Positions 7,860 to 16,007 of a stretch of 21,326 nucleotides of DNA are shown here, in pieces. The stretch is taken from NCBI GenBank assembly GCA_035283845.1, contig DATESZ010000030.1:1-21326 (forward strand), in the 5' to 3' direction. The notes below the pieces were generated by a model that was not told where the DNA came from, did no database searches, and saw nothing but the letters and a program-made list of their open reading frames with translations. A program made the translations under genes and the position numbers. Each line of letters starts with the position of its first letter. Positions within the stretch are counted from its first letter, which is position 1. This stretch comes from DATESZ01 sp035283845. GTDB lineage: Bacteria > Desulfobacterota > Syntrophia > Syntrophales > JACQWR01.

Positions 7860-8105
7860 CTATTCTTCCTTTTCCTCCAATACCAGGATACCCCAAGGCT
7901 CCTTGTTCATGGGGAAACCGGTACCGTCTCCTCTTACCCAGAGTTTGTCCGCATTGCGCAAGACATCAAGCGACTTGGCTATTTTTGCCTTTACCAAATG
8001 CCGGACGAAGTCGCCGGCAGAGGTAACCTCTACCTCCACCTCCTCCTGCCCATTGAACTTATTTTCCATCTCCCTTGCCATTTCTTCTACTATGAAATAC
8101 TCCAT
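7860..8105 (-). CDS. Small UbiD-associated protein 3 (unknown function)
   Basis: 81 residues from an ATG at 8105 that has AGGAGGG six bases upstream; the frame stays open to 8168, but the longer version would overlap UbiD-C and lacks such a site. The N-terminus is acidic (EEMAREMENKF, EEVEVEVTSAG). The C-terminal half carries the shared core: HLVKAKIAKSLDVL, DKLWVRGDG (53-61), KEPWGILVLEE (68-78). It follows UbiD-C by 34 bases, so it is probably co-translated with it. No signal peptide, membrane segment or cysteine was seen. Function unknown; a UbiD accessory subunit is the simplest idea. Confidence 0.75.
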   Translation of the reverse strand: MEYFIVEEMAREMENKFNGQEEVEVEVTSAGDFVRHLVKAKIAKSLDVLRNADKLWVRGDGTGFPMNKEPWGILVLEEKEE

Positions 8106-8111
8106 AGTTTT

Positions 8112-8118
8112 CCCTCCT
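8112..8118 (-). promoter_or_regulatory. Ribosome binding site that fixes the start of small protein 3
   Basis: AGGAGGG on the minus strand, six bases before the ATG at 8105. It favours this start over the upstream in-frame start at 8168, which would lie inside UbiD-C. Confidence 0.75.
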
Positions 8119-8139
8119 ATTTGATAATGGTCCCTTCGC

Positions 8140-9633
8140 TTATGGTTTAAGCAACCAGTCAGGGTCAACCGGTTCTATTTCCTCAAAAGGCCGATCAAAA
8201 CCAAGTTTGCTCCAGTTCTCCTTCACCTTTTTCTGAACGGCTTCCGGAAAGTCGTACTCAAACATATCCTTCTTCGGCTTTTGCTCTTTTGGCTTCCGTC
8301 CCGTGGTCGCATCTATCCATATCTTTGATTGGTTTATACCTTTCAACCTTTCGTCAGAAGGCGTATCGAAGATCAGCGGATTGTTGAAGGCATCCATGTC
8401 CGTAACATGAAAATCACTTCTTGGGTCAGCGTTGAGGGCAAACTCTCTGTAAGCCCTGTCAGGGGTATCAACATTGATATCAGGGTCAGACAGTATAAAC
8501 CAGTGATGATATGAGGAAAGCTTGTGGGCGAAAAATTCTTCAGCAAACCTGGTCATCTCGCCGATATCATCGGGATCTCTCACTGCCCCATAGTGGAAGT
8601 TAGGATTATCGGGACCCTGAGCAATGTCCGCAAATCTGACTCCAGATTCTTTTAAGGTTATCATGTACTCTTGTTCGATAGTTGTACTCTGGATAGTATT
8701 ATCCTCATCCAGCGACATGGTCAAACAGGCGAAGGGAAGAATAGGCTCCTTCCTGTAGGTTATGCAATCAACGCGAAACTCGGGGTTCTTCATCCTGCCG
8801 TGGACATAGCCGCTGTATTCCGCAAAAGGCCCTTCATCCACCATCTTTCCTGCCAGGATTTCCCCCTCTATGATTATCTCGGAATCGGCTGGCACAAGGA
8901 GATCGTTCGTTTCAGCCCGAACAACCCTCATTGGTTCACCCCGAAGGCCGCCAGCCACATCGAGTTCACAGACCCCTGCCGGAAGGCCAAAGACGTAAGT
9001 CGTAAAGAGGATATGATCTCCGCCTATGGCAATACAGAAGGGGCAGTTATGGCCCCTGGCCGCATACTTTTGATAGAAGATCGCTCCACCCTGTTGCATG
9101 GGGAGCAAAAGGGCGCTCAGCTTTCTCGGTCCAATGCACATCACCCGATAACATCCATAGTTGGTCCATCCTGTATCAGGGTCTTTTTGGACTACGGCTT
9201 GCAAACTTAGATACCTCCCACCATCCGTGGCATGGAGGTAGGGCACGGGAAAATCAAAGACATTGGCAGCCTTACCCATCTTGATAACTTCCTTGCAGGG
9301 TGCTTCCGCCTTGGCAACCTCGGTAGGAGGAATGGGATTATTTATCCTCCGTTGGAACTCCTTATGGTGCTCCTTCCTGGAAGTCTCTACGGGAAGACCC
9401 ATAAGGAGACAGGAGGTCTCCCACTTTCTCTTCCTGGTTGAGATGCAGCCGGTACTTCCAAAGAGCTTCATTCCAGGATAACCCTTTATGTTGTTAAAGA
9501 GCACGCCTTTACGGGCCACCCGGTTGGACATCACGGAAATGGTCGCAGCCTCCAGGTTCCAGTCTACCTCTACATTTATCTCTTGCAACCTATCAACTTT
9601 CCTTAATTGATCCACCCAATTTCTAAGGTCCAT
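8140..9633 (-). CDS. UbiD family (de)carboxylase, paralogue C
   Basis: 497 residues, full-length UbiD type. By-eye Fdc1 equivalents: N158 (N168), R163 (R173), E223 (E233) and an intact acid pair in EGPFAE (E267, E272). The metal-ligand His191 position falls on Q181 or G182, depending on a one-residue gap, so the His is absent. The E-R-E catalytic set is otherwise present. The N-terminal part carries an extra basic stretch (STRKRKWETS, 65-74) compared with paralogues A and B, shared in position but not sequence with an insertion in paralogue D. A ribosome binding site GGAGGAGG lies about 9 bases before the ATG. It is directly downstream of the two Fe-S ATPase genes and upstream of the small-protein genes. 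Substrate unknown. Confidence 0.92.
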   Translation of the reverse strand: MDLRNWVDQLRKVDRLQEINVEVDWNLEAATISVMSNRVARKGVLFNNIKGYPGMKLFGSTGCISTRKRKWETSCLLMGLPVETSRKEHHKEFQRRINNPIPPTEVAKAEAPCKEVIKMGKAANVFDFPVPYLHATDGGRYLSLQAVVQKDPDTGWTNYGCYRVMCIGPRKLSALLLPMQQGGAIFYQKYAARGHNCPFCIAIGGDHILFTTYVFGLPAGVCELDVAGGLRGEPMRVVRAETNDLLVPADSEIIIEGEILAGKMVDEGPFAEYSGYVHGRMKNPEFRVDCITYRKEPILPFACLTMSLDEDNTIQSTTIEQEYMITLKESGVRFADIAQGPDNPNFHYGAVRDPDDIGEMTRFAEEFFAHKLSSYHHWFILSDPDINVDTPDRAYREFALNADPRSDFHVTDMDAFNNPLIFDTPSDERLKGINQSKIWIDATTGRKPKEQKPKKDMFEYDFPEAVQKKVKENWSKLGFDRPFEEIEPVDPDWLLKP

Positions 9634-9676
9634 GTGACTTTCCTCCTCCCTTTCCTTAACACTTCCTAAATATTAA

Positions 9677-10582
9677 TCAGGCCATTCCACATCTTTTTTC
9701 AATCAACTCGGCAGCCTTGATAAATATCTGGCCTGCCTCACTTTCAGGGTATTTGTAGACCACAGGTGTTCCGTCATCAGCGCATTCCGCTACCCTTTGA
9801 TCAAGGGGGATGCTGCCAATGAAAGAGACACCCGTCTTCTCCGCTATCTTCAATCCCCCGCCCCTCTGTAGGATATCCGTCTGAAGACCGCACGTTGGAC
9901 ACGTGAAGGTCCCCTGGTTCTCAAAGACGCCGAATACAGGAATATTGGCCTTCTGCAGCAGCACTACTGCCTTGTACGCAACCGCCTGGGAAACCTCAGA
10001 GGGCACCGTAACCACAGTAGATCCATCCATGTCTGGTATATACTGGATTACGTTCACCGTGTCGGAGCTCGTTCCAGCAGGAACGTCTACTATGAGGTAA
10101 TCAAGCTCCCCCCAAAGGACATGACATATGAGTTCCTCGGTGGCGTTCCTCTTCATTTCATGAAACCAGGTAACCACCTCATCTTCGCCAAGAATCAATC
10201 CCATTGAGGCAACCTTTATTCCCAGGATGGCCTCTGTCGGTACAAGTCCCTCTTCGGTGTATTCCATCCCCTTTCTTTCTACTCCAAGCATCCTGGGAAC
10301 ACAGGGGCCGTCAAAAACCTGATCGAGGATACCCACCCTTCTCCCCTTCATGGCAAGGGCCGCAGCTATGTTTACCGCACAGAGCGTTTTTCCCACCCCG
10401 CCCTTCCCCCCTACGGAAATGATCTTGTGCTTTACCCGATCCAATGCCTTGCGGGCCCTCTGCATCCTTACCTGCACAAGTAACCGATCCTTCTGGGGCA
10501 TATTGCAATCGAAGTATTTCTCGCAGCCTTCACATTTTTCTGTACAACTGAGGTCTATATTTATATCATTGATCTCATTCAT
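9677..10582 (-). CDS. Mrp/NBP35-like Fe-S P-loop ATPase 1
   Basis: 301 residues of the Mrp/NBP35/MinD class, which assemble, carry or insert Fe-S clusters or drive ATP-dependent maturation. The N-terminus has C13, C17, C20, C26 (CX3CX2CX5C), reminiscent of the N-terminal cluster of NBP35. The P-loop GKGGVGKT (59-66) has the signature first Lys of deviant Walker A ATPases. LDYLIVDVPAGTSSD (160-174) is the Walker B/switch II region, and C228-x2-C231 is the usual Mrp C-terminal CPxC pair. The segment after the second strand reads LDQVFDGPC, where ATPase 2 has LDQDLDGPC, so one Asp is Val here. It is 22 bases downstream of ATPase 2 and 43 bases upstream of UbiD-C. Paired Mrp-like ATPases are also, as I recall, part of described naphthalene/phenanthrene carboxylase gene clusters. 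Confidence 0.88.
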   Translation of the reverse strand: MNEINDINIDLSCTEKCEGCEKYFDCNMPQKDRLLVQVRMQRARKALDRVKHKIISVGGKGGVGKTLCAVNIAAALAMKGRRVGILDQVFDGPCVPRMLGVERKGMEYTEEGLVPTEAILGIKVASMGLILGEDEVVTWFHEMKRNATEELICHVLWGELDYLIVDVPAGTSSDTVNVIQYIPDMDGSTVVTVPSEVSQAVAYKAVVLLQKANIPVFGVFENQGTFTCPTCGLQTDILQRGGGLKIAEKTGVSFIGSIPLDQRVAECADDGTPVVYKYPESEAGQIFIKAAELIEKRCGMA

Positions 10583-10604
10583 CTTTCAGCTCCATTTAAG
10601 AATT

Positions 10605-11582
10605 TCAGACACCCGCAATATTATCCTTCTCTTTCCACATACCCACCAGCTCTTCGACCTGATTAACTATCTGGTTCACTATGTTGAACATGGCCTTCGC
10701 CGGTTCACTCTCGGGGAACTCGTATACATACGGCTTACCGCTGTCGGAAAGCTTGCTTATGACTGGATCCAGAGGGATCCTTCCCAAAAAAGGCACCTCT
10801 AACTCTTCAGCAACCCTCTCACCACCGCCTTTTTTCATGAGGTAATGGACCTCGCTGCAGCCCGGGCAAACGAACCCACTCATATTCTCTACCACACCGA
10901 GAACGTTTACCCCGCCCTCTAAGGCCATCAAAGTTGCCCTTCGAGCAACGATCTGGGAGACCCATGTGGGGTTGGTAACGACGACCGTGCCGTTGAGATC
11001 GGGTATATACTCCATTATGTTGACCGCATCGGAGCTTGTGCCGGGTGGAAGGTCTATGAGGAGGTAGTCAAGTTCTCCATAATCCACATGGGCAATAAAC
11101 TCCTCCGTTGCATTCCTCCTCAATTCATGAAACCATGTTGTGGTATCCTCTTCGCCGCGGATGAGGGACATACTGATCACCTTGATGCCGAGTAACCCCT
11201 CCACCGGTATTATTCCCTTCCTCCCCATGTTCAATTTCTTTCCCAATAGTCCCAGCATCCTGGGGATACAGGGACCGTCCAGGTCTTGGTCGAGTATGGC
11301 CACCTTTCTGCCCTTCATGGCAAGGGCGGCAGCCATATTGACCGTAACAGTTGACTTACCGACTCCCCCTTTACCCGCGCAGATTGCAATCTTATACTTA
11401 ATCTTCGCCATCGTCTCCTTGGCCTTGGCCATCCGCCTCCGGTCGAATATCTTCAGCTTCTCCGGGTTCTTACATTTGAAGAACTTCTCGCAACTTTCGC
11501 ATATAAGAGTACAATTCAAATCCACATTGATTGCTATTATTCCCTTTTTCTCATCTGTCATCCGCCCTTCTTGATCTTCCAT
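10605..11582 (-). CDS. Mrp/NBP35-like Fe-S P-loop ATPase 2
   Basis: 325 residues, clearly a paralogue of the neighbouring ATPase 1 along its whole length. N-terminal cysteines C24, C28, C31, C37 repeat the CX3CX2CX5C spacing. The P-loop GKGGVGKS is at 70-77, the Asp-rich LDQDLDGPC at about 97-105, LDYLLIDLPPGTSSD at 171-185, and the CPGC pair at C239/C242. ATG at 11582 has AGGAGGG at good spacing; a second ATG seven codons on is a weaker alternative. It lies 29 bases after UbiD-D. The two ATPases may form a heterodimer, since this class acts as dimers sharing an Fe-S cluster. Likely role: ATP-dependent maturation or activation of a partner from the cluster; the partner is not known. Confidence 0.88.
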   Translation of the reverse strand: MEDQEGRMTDEKKGIIAINVDLNCTLICESCEKFFKCKNPEKLKIFDRRRMAKAKETMAKIKYKIAICAGKGGVGKSTVTVNMAAALAMKGRKVAILDQDLDGPCIPRMLGLLGKKLNMGRKGIIPVEGLLGIKVISMSLIRGEEDTTTWFHELRRNATEEFIAHVDYGELDYLLIDLPPGTSSDAVNIMEYIPDLNGTVVVTNPTWVSQIVARRATLMALEGGVNVLGVVENMSGFVCPGCSEVHYLMKKGGGERVAEELEVPFLGRIPLDPVISKLSDSGKPYVYEFPESEPAKAMFNIVNQIVNQVEELVGMWKEKDNIAGV

Positions 11583-11611
11583 TGATGCCCTCCTGGCACA
11601 AAAATTAATTT

Positions 11612-13111
11612 TTATCCTTCAAAGACGCTTCCTTCGGGAAGCATGATGGGATCTTCCTTGAAGCCATACTCCTTCCACTTTCTTACCACTTTATCCCTTA
11701 TCTCCTTCGGGTAGACAACCTCGAAACAATTGGAGCTCGGTTTATCCGCAGGCCCCCAGTGGGCTGGCCAGCACGTATCCATATATACCCTTCCAGCTCC
11801 AATACCCTTTTCCATGTCGCCCTTTGTGATGTACCACTGAAGAGGCGTGGGCGGATAGCCATCAATCCTGTGGACAGCCCTTGTTGGGTGCGTCCTGCTG
11901 TTGAGGCGCGTGGTCAGGGCCTGGAGCGACATAGGTTCAAGATCTGCATCAACAAAGATGATCTTGTCGAATAGATTAGAGTTAACGAAGGCGTGCCTCG
12001 CCACTCTGAACGCCTGCCCGTGGTACATATTCGTCATAGAGATGATACATACGCCAAGAGCGAAATCCGGGATAATATTGATCCACCTTATGGGATGGTA
12101 ATATCGCCTTGTGAGCATCCTGTAGAGTCTTACAGATTCAAAGATGGAGATGACCCACTCCGTATCGCTGGTGTATGTTCCATCCACCACCATAGGTATG
12201 ACGGGGGTCTTCCTTCGTGTTATTGCCTTTACAACCCCTAAGGGCTGTTCTGTCTTTTTTGTATAACCCACAAAGGCTCCATAGGGGCCTTCCCCTGCTG
12301 TCCGGTTCGGGATAAATTCTCCTTCGATCACCACCTCCACATCTGCAGGGACAAAGAAATTCCCTGTCTCTGCCTTAATCAGGCTTACCGGATCGAGATT
12401 CAGCCCCCCTGCCGTATCCACCTCACTTATCCTTGCCGGCATCTTCACGGATGCTGCCATGGTTAGAGCCGGAACTCCCCCGATGGCGATGGCAAAGGGA
12501 GCAGATTTACCCTGGGCAAAGTACTTCTCGAGAATTTGTTTTGCATGGCTTCCGATGTCAAAACCCACCACAAGTGTATCGGGACCAATAGGCATCCACC
12601 TGTTAACGCTCCAGTTATGCCAATTGCTCTCCGGGTCTTTCATGATGAGGACATGGCCTGTGCCATACCTCCCCCCGTCCTCTTTATGGATAAAAGGGAT
12701 CGGGAGATCGAGGAGGTTTATCTTATCCTTCCCCGTATGGATAACCTCCTTGCAGACACCTTCATTCAATTCTATAGGCAGGATTGGGTGGTCGAGACGA
12801 TCAATGATAACGTTTATAAGCTCTTCATACCTGATCTTTGGATCTAATCCCAGACCGATGGCTATCCTTCCCCATGGGGACCTCAGGTCATCGAACTGAT
12901 ACCATAGCTGTGGTCCTGAGAGTAAATTGGCAGCAATGGAGAAGTCTTTGGGATACCCGGTGATACTCTTGAAGTGGACCGCTTGCGCCCCTGTCCTATT
13001 GCTCATAGCCGCATAGGCTGCCACCTCCAGATTAGGGTCTATCTCCTTATCCACCGTCAATAACTCTCCATGTCTGTCTAAAGATTCTAAATGGTCTCTC
13101 AAGTCAATCAT
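11612..13111 (-). CDS. UbiD family (de)carboxylase, paralogue D
   Basis: 499 residues, full-length UbiD type. By-eye Fdc1 equivalents: N166 (N168), R171 (R173), H189 (H191, exactly 18 after the Arg) and E230 (E233), so the metal site looks complete. In the acid pair the first Glu is kept (E274) but the second is Ala: EGPYGA, A279, where active relatives have Glu or Asp. I rechecked the GCC codon. An insertion relative to paralogues A and B (about 65-80, GPQLWYQFDDLRSPWG) lies near the N-terminus. It may be a non-standard or non-catalytic subunit that still binds cofactor. Start ATG has GGGGGAAGG upstream; the gene follows the CoA transferase by 21 bases and precedes ATPase 2 by 29. Confidence 0.92.
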   Translation of the reverse strand: MIDLRDHLESLDRHGELLTVDKEIDPNLEVAAYAAMSNRTGAQAVHFKSITGYPKDFSIAANLLSGPQLWYQFDDLRSPWGRIAIGLGLDPKIRYEELINVIIDRLDHPILPIELNEGVCKEVIHTGKDKINLLDLPIPFIHKEDGGRYGTGHVLIMKDPESNWHNWSVNRWMPIGPDTLVVGFDIGSHAKQILEKYFAQGKSAPFAIAIGGVPALTMAASVKMPARISEVDTAGGLNLDPVSLIKAETGNFFVPADVEVVIEGEFIPNRTAGEGPYGAFVGYTKKTEQPLGVVKAITRRKTPVIPMVVDGTYTSDTEWVISIFESVRLYRMLTRRYYHPIRWINIIPDFALGVCIISMTNMYHGQAFRVARHAFVNSNLFDKIIFVDADLEPMSLQALTTRLNSRTHPTRAVHRIDGYPPTPLQWYITKGDMEKGIGAGRVYMDTCWPAHWGPADKPSSNCFEVVYPKEIRDKVVRKWKEYGFKEDPIMLPEGSVFEG

Positions 13112-13132
13112 AACCTTCCCCCTTTCGGCTTT

Positions 13133-14299
13133 CTAAAAAACCTTTCCATTAACCCCTTTCAGGTCGTTTATATCATCAGCATTTAGGCCGATGCGTTGAA
13201 ATATTTCCTGGTTGTGTTCTCCCAATCTTGGAGCTGAGTTTTTAATCTCTGTTGTAGTTTGGGAGAACTTAAGCGGGAATTTCACTACCTTCAGATTCCC
13301 AAAAGATGGGGTGTTTAATCCAACGATCATTCCTCTGTTAACTATATATGGATCACCCTCCAAATCATCAAGAAAATTTACCTTACTGCAAGGAACGTCC
13401 TTGCTATTAAATAATTCTATCCATTTTTGGGCTGTTTGATTTATAATTATAGATTGTATGGTATGATTTATTTCCTCTACATGCTCCATCCGATTATCAA
13501 AACTATCGTATTTCGGTCCAGAAAATTGATCGCCCAATTCAAGGGTCTCCACCAATTTATTCCAGAAGACATTTTCTATAGCCCCTATAACAATAAATTT
13601 ATCATCCTTTGTTCGAAAAACTGCGTATCCGGGGCGAAACATTTTTTTCCTCTTAGTCACCTTTATGTGCTGGTGTTCGGGAAAATATGCACCCACCAGA
13701 GAAAGAAGGCAATCGGTCATTGACACATCGATAAACTGCCCTTTCCCAGTCTTATGCCGCATTTGCAAAGCCGCTAAGATGCCTGTAGCAGCAAACATTC
13801 CACTGGTAAGATCCGCGATAGGCAGACCAATACCAGTAAAGGGAGGACCATCCGGGCTGCCGCTTAAACTTAGCATACCGGATACCGCCATGTAGTTCAG
13901 GTCATGGCCGCTTAGATTAGAATAGGGATTATTCTGCCCATAACCAGAAATGGCACAATAAATGAGCTTTTCATTAAACTTACGCAAAGTTTCATACCCT
14001 AAGCCTAAACGGTCCATTGCTCCTGGGCGAAATCCTTCGATTAGGATATCGCTTTGTTCCACAAGACGAATAAAGGCCTCTTTACCTTTAAGGTGCTTTA
14101 AATTTAAGGAAATGCTTTTTTTATTTCTATTAAAGGCCTCAAAAATTATCGGAATCAACACTCGAGCATTGTCACCCTCTTCTGGCTCCTCAACTTTAAT
14201 AACTTCACATCCTAATTCAGCCAATAGCAATGAACAATAGGGGCCAGGTAATAGCCTGCTAAGATCCAGAGCAAGTAAACCATTGAGAGGGCTTGTCAT
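13133..14299 (-). CDS. Family III CoA transferase (CaiB/BaiF type)
   Basis: 388 residues, typical family length. The N-terminus reads GLLALDLSRLLPGPYCSLLLAELG, the family start, followed by VIKVEEPEEGDNARV, NRNKKSISLNL (57-67) and ILIEGFRPGAMDRLGLG (85-101). Asp133 in SGHDLNYMAVSG is at the position of the catalytic Asp that forms the aspartyl-CoA anhydride in formyl-CoA transferase. The enzyme would move CoA between two acids, for example from succinyl-CoA to an aromatic or alicyclic acid. It sits 13 bases after the ligase gene. The coding sequence is visibly more AT-rich than the UbiD and ATPase genes that follow. Ribosome binding site AAGGAG precedes the ATG. Substrate pair not deducible. 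Confidence 0.9.
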   Translation of the reverse strand: MTSPLNGLLALDLSRLLPGPYCSLLLAELGCEVIKVEEPEEGDNARVLIPIIFEAFNRNKKSISLNLKHLKGKEAFIRLVEQSDILIEGFRPGAMDRLGLGYETLRKFNEKLIYCAISGYGQNNPYSNLSGHDLNYMAVSGMLSLSGSPDGPPFTGIGLPIADLTSGMFAATGILAALQMRHKTGKGQFIDVSMTDCLLSLVGAYFPEHQHIKVTKRKKMFRPGYAVFRTKDDKFIVIGAIENVFWNKLVETLELGDQFSGPKYDSFDNRMEHVEEINHTIQSIIINQTAQKWIELFNSKDVPCSKVNFLDDLEGDPYIVNRGMIVGLNTPSFGNLKVVKFPLKFSQTTTEIKNSAPRLGEHNQEIFQRIGLNADDINDLKGVNGKVF

Positions 14300-14312
14300 C
14301 AGGGTCTCCTTG

Positions 14313-15974
14313 TTATGCTTGTTTTATTCCTAATTTCTGAATAGCCATTTCGCGGATCTTCATTTTATCCAGTTTTTTCGTTGGTCTTAGAGGCCACTCA
14401 TTTTCCTCTATAAAAATAATGTGCTTGGGAACTTTAAAATCTGCAATTTTCCCTTTTACATAACTGATCATTTCTGCAGCCGTGACGGAACAGTTGGGTT
14501 TAAGTTGCACTATCGCTGTTACGGCCTCCCCCCAACGCTTATCAGGAACTCCTACTACCCCCGCTCTCTTTATCCACGGCGTATTATCCTCTAAAAACGT
14601 CTCCACCTCTAACTGGGATACATTCTCACCCCCGGTTTTTACCACCTCTTTGTAACGTCCACACCAGTAAAGATAGCCCTCTTCATCCATTCGCCCCATA
14701 TCTTCTGTATAGAAAAAGCCTCTTTCATCAATGGCCGCAGCAGTCTCATCAGGCATGTTGTAGTATCCCAGAAAGTGATTCCACCCCTCAAAACAAATTT
14801 CCCCTATTTGATTGAGACCTACAGGCTTTCTTGTCTCATGGTCAACGATGCGAACGTCGATACCAGGCAACGGTTTTCCATGAGAATTCCTTCTTTTTTC
14901 CCAATTCTTGTCCTCCAGTGGCGTTATTGAGACTATTCCTCCTTCTGTCATGGCATAGCTATTTGTGGCGACATCAATCTGCAATTCTTTAACTATCCTT
15001 TCAAGGATGTTGCCACCGGTCGGAATCACAGCTTTCTTAAAAGAACTGAGATCTGCTCCCAGTTTCTTAGCGCTCTCCATAATTCTCAAAAACATCACTC
15101 CCAAGCCCCATGCCGCCGTTATTTTCTCTTTATCGATGAGTAGAGCTGCTTCATCTGGTTGAAAGAATTCAGTCAGATGAAGAGTAGCCCCATGAACATG
15201 GCAGTTGTATAAACCAGAGATAAGACCGCCAACATGATAAAAAGGAGAAAAACAGAGGTATTTATCATTAGTATTTAAATCTATCCCCTTACCATAGTGG
15301 TAGCCCCCCTCCAAAATGGTCCGGTGAGACTGCATTGCTCCCTTGGGAAAAGCCGTTGTACCGGATGTAAATATAACGTAAGCGTAATCAGCAGGATTAA
15401 GCTTCGGCAAGGCCACATCTTCACTGCTATGTCTGCCTAACTCCATTAAATTTTCTAAAGTAAATAAATCCGAGCACTTTACGCCGGTCGGATTAAAAAT
15501 AATGATTTTCCCAAGTTTTGGTAAAGACAAATCATTCACATTGCCGGATTTATCGTAAGTAAACCCAAAAATTATCTTTTGCAAAATAGAGAAATAATCG
15601 ATTTCACGAAACTGATCCATTATAAACAGGACGGAAATATCCGCACGTTGTAGAATAAATTTGATCTCGTCGGCTTTTAAATTTACATTTATAGGAATTA
15701 CTTTAGCCCCTATTGAGATAAGGGCATATTGCAACCAGACAAACTCTGGGTAGTTGCCAATAATAAAACCCACATGATCTCCCGGACGAATACCTATGGA
15801 GCGCAAGCCTTTTACTGCGGTATATGCCAATTCCTTGAGTTGACAGAACGTTATCCTTTGCTCACGATAAACAACGGCCTCTCGCTCAGGCCATTTGGAT
15901 GCCGCCGCATCCAATATTTCCGGAATAGTCATTTCATGGCAGAATCCCTTGACCATTTTTTTGATTTTTTCCAC
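14313..15974 (-). CDS. AMP-forming acyl/aryl-CoA ligase
   Basis: 553 residues counted from a GTG at 15974; a second candidate start is the ATG six codons on, and neither has a strong ribosome binding site. ANL-superfamily motifs are present: the ATP loop FTSGTTAFPKG (202-212, with Ala for the usual Gly), YAMTEGG in the middle, the hinge region YWCGRYKEVVKTGGENVSQLEVE, and a C-terminal RPTKKLDKMKIRE in which K534 probably aligns with the catalytic Lys. The enzyme activates a carboxylic acid to its CoA thioester with ATP. Together with the UbiD genes an aromatic acid is a plausible substrate, but fatty acids cannot be excluded. It lies 33 bases after the thiolase gene. Confidence 0.9.
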   Translation of the reverse strand: MEKIKKMVKGFCHEMTIPEILDAAASKWPEREAVVYREQRITFCQLKELAYTAVKGLRSIGIRPGDHVGFIIGNYPEFVWLQYALISIGAKVIPINVNLKADEIKFILQRADISVLFIMDQFREIDYFSILQKIIFGFTYDKSGNVNDLSLPKLGKIIIFNPTGVKCSDLFTLENLMELGRHSSEDVALPKLNPADYAYVIFTSGTTAFPKGAMQSHRTILEGGYHYGKGIDLNTNDKYLCFSPFYHVGGLISGLYNCHVHGATLHLTEFFQPDEAALLIDKEKITAAWGLGVMFLRIMESAKKLGADLSSFKKAVIPTGGNILERIVKELQIDVATNSYAMTEGGIVSITPLEDKNWEKRRNSHGKPLPGIDVRIVDHETRKPVGLNQIGEICFEGWNHFLGYYNMPDETAAAIDERGFFYTEDMGRMDEEGYLYWCGRYKEVVKTGGENVSQLEVETFLEDNTPWIKRAGVVGVPDKRWGEAVTAIVQLKPNCSVTAAEMISYVKGKIADFKVPKHIIFIEENEWPLRPTKKLDKMKIREMAIQKLGIKQA

Positions 15975-16007
15975 CTGCCCCGTTTCCAGTTCCAGACTAT
16001 TCGGAAC

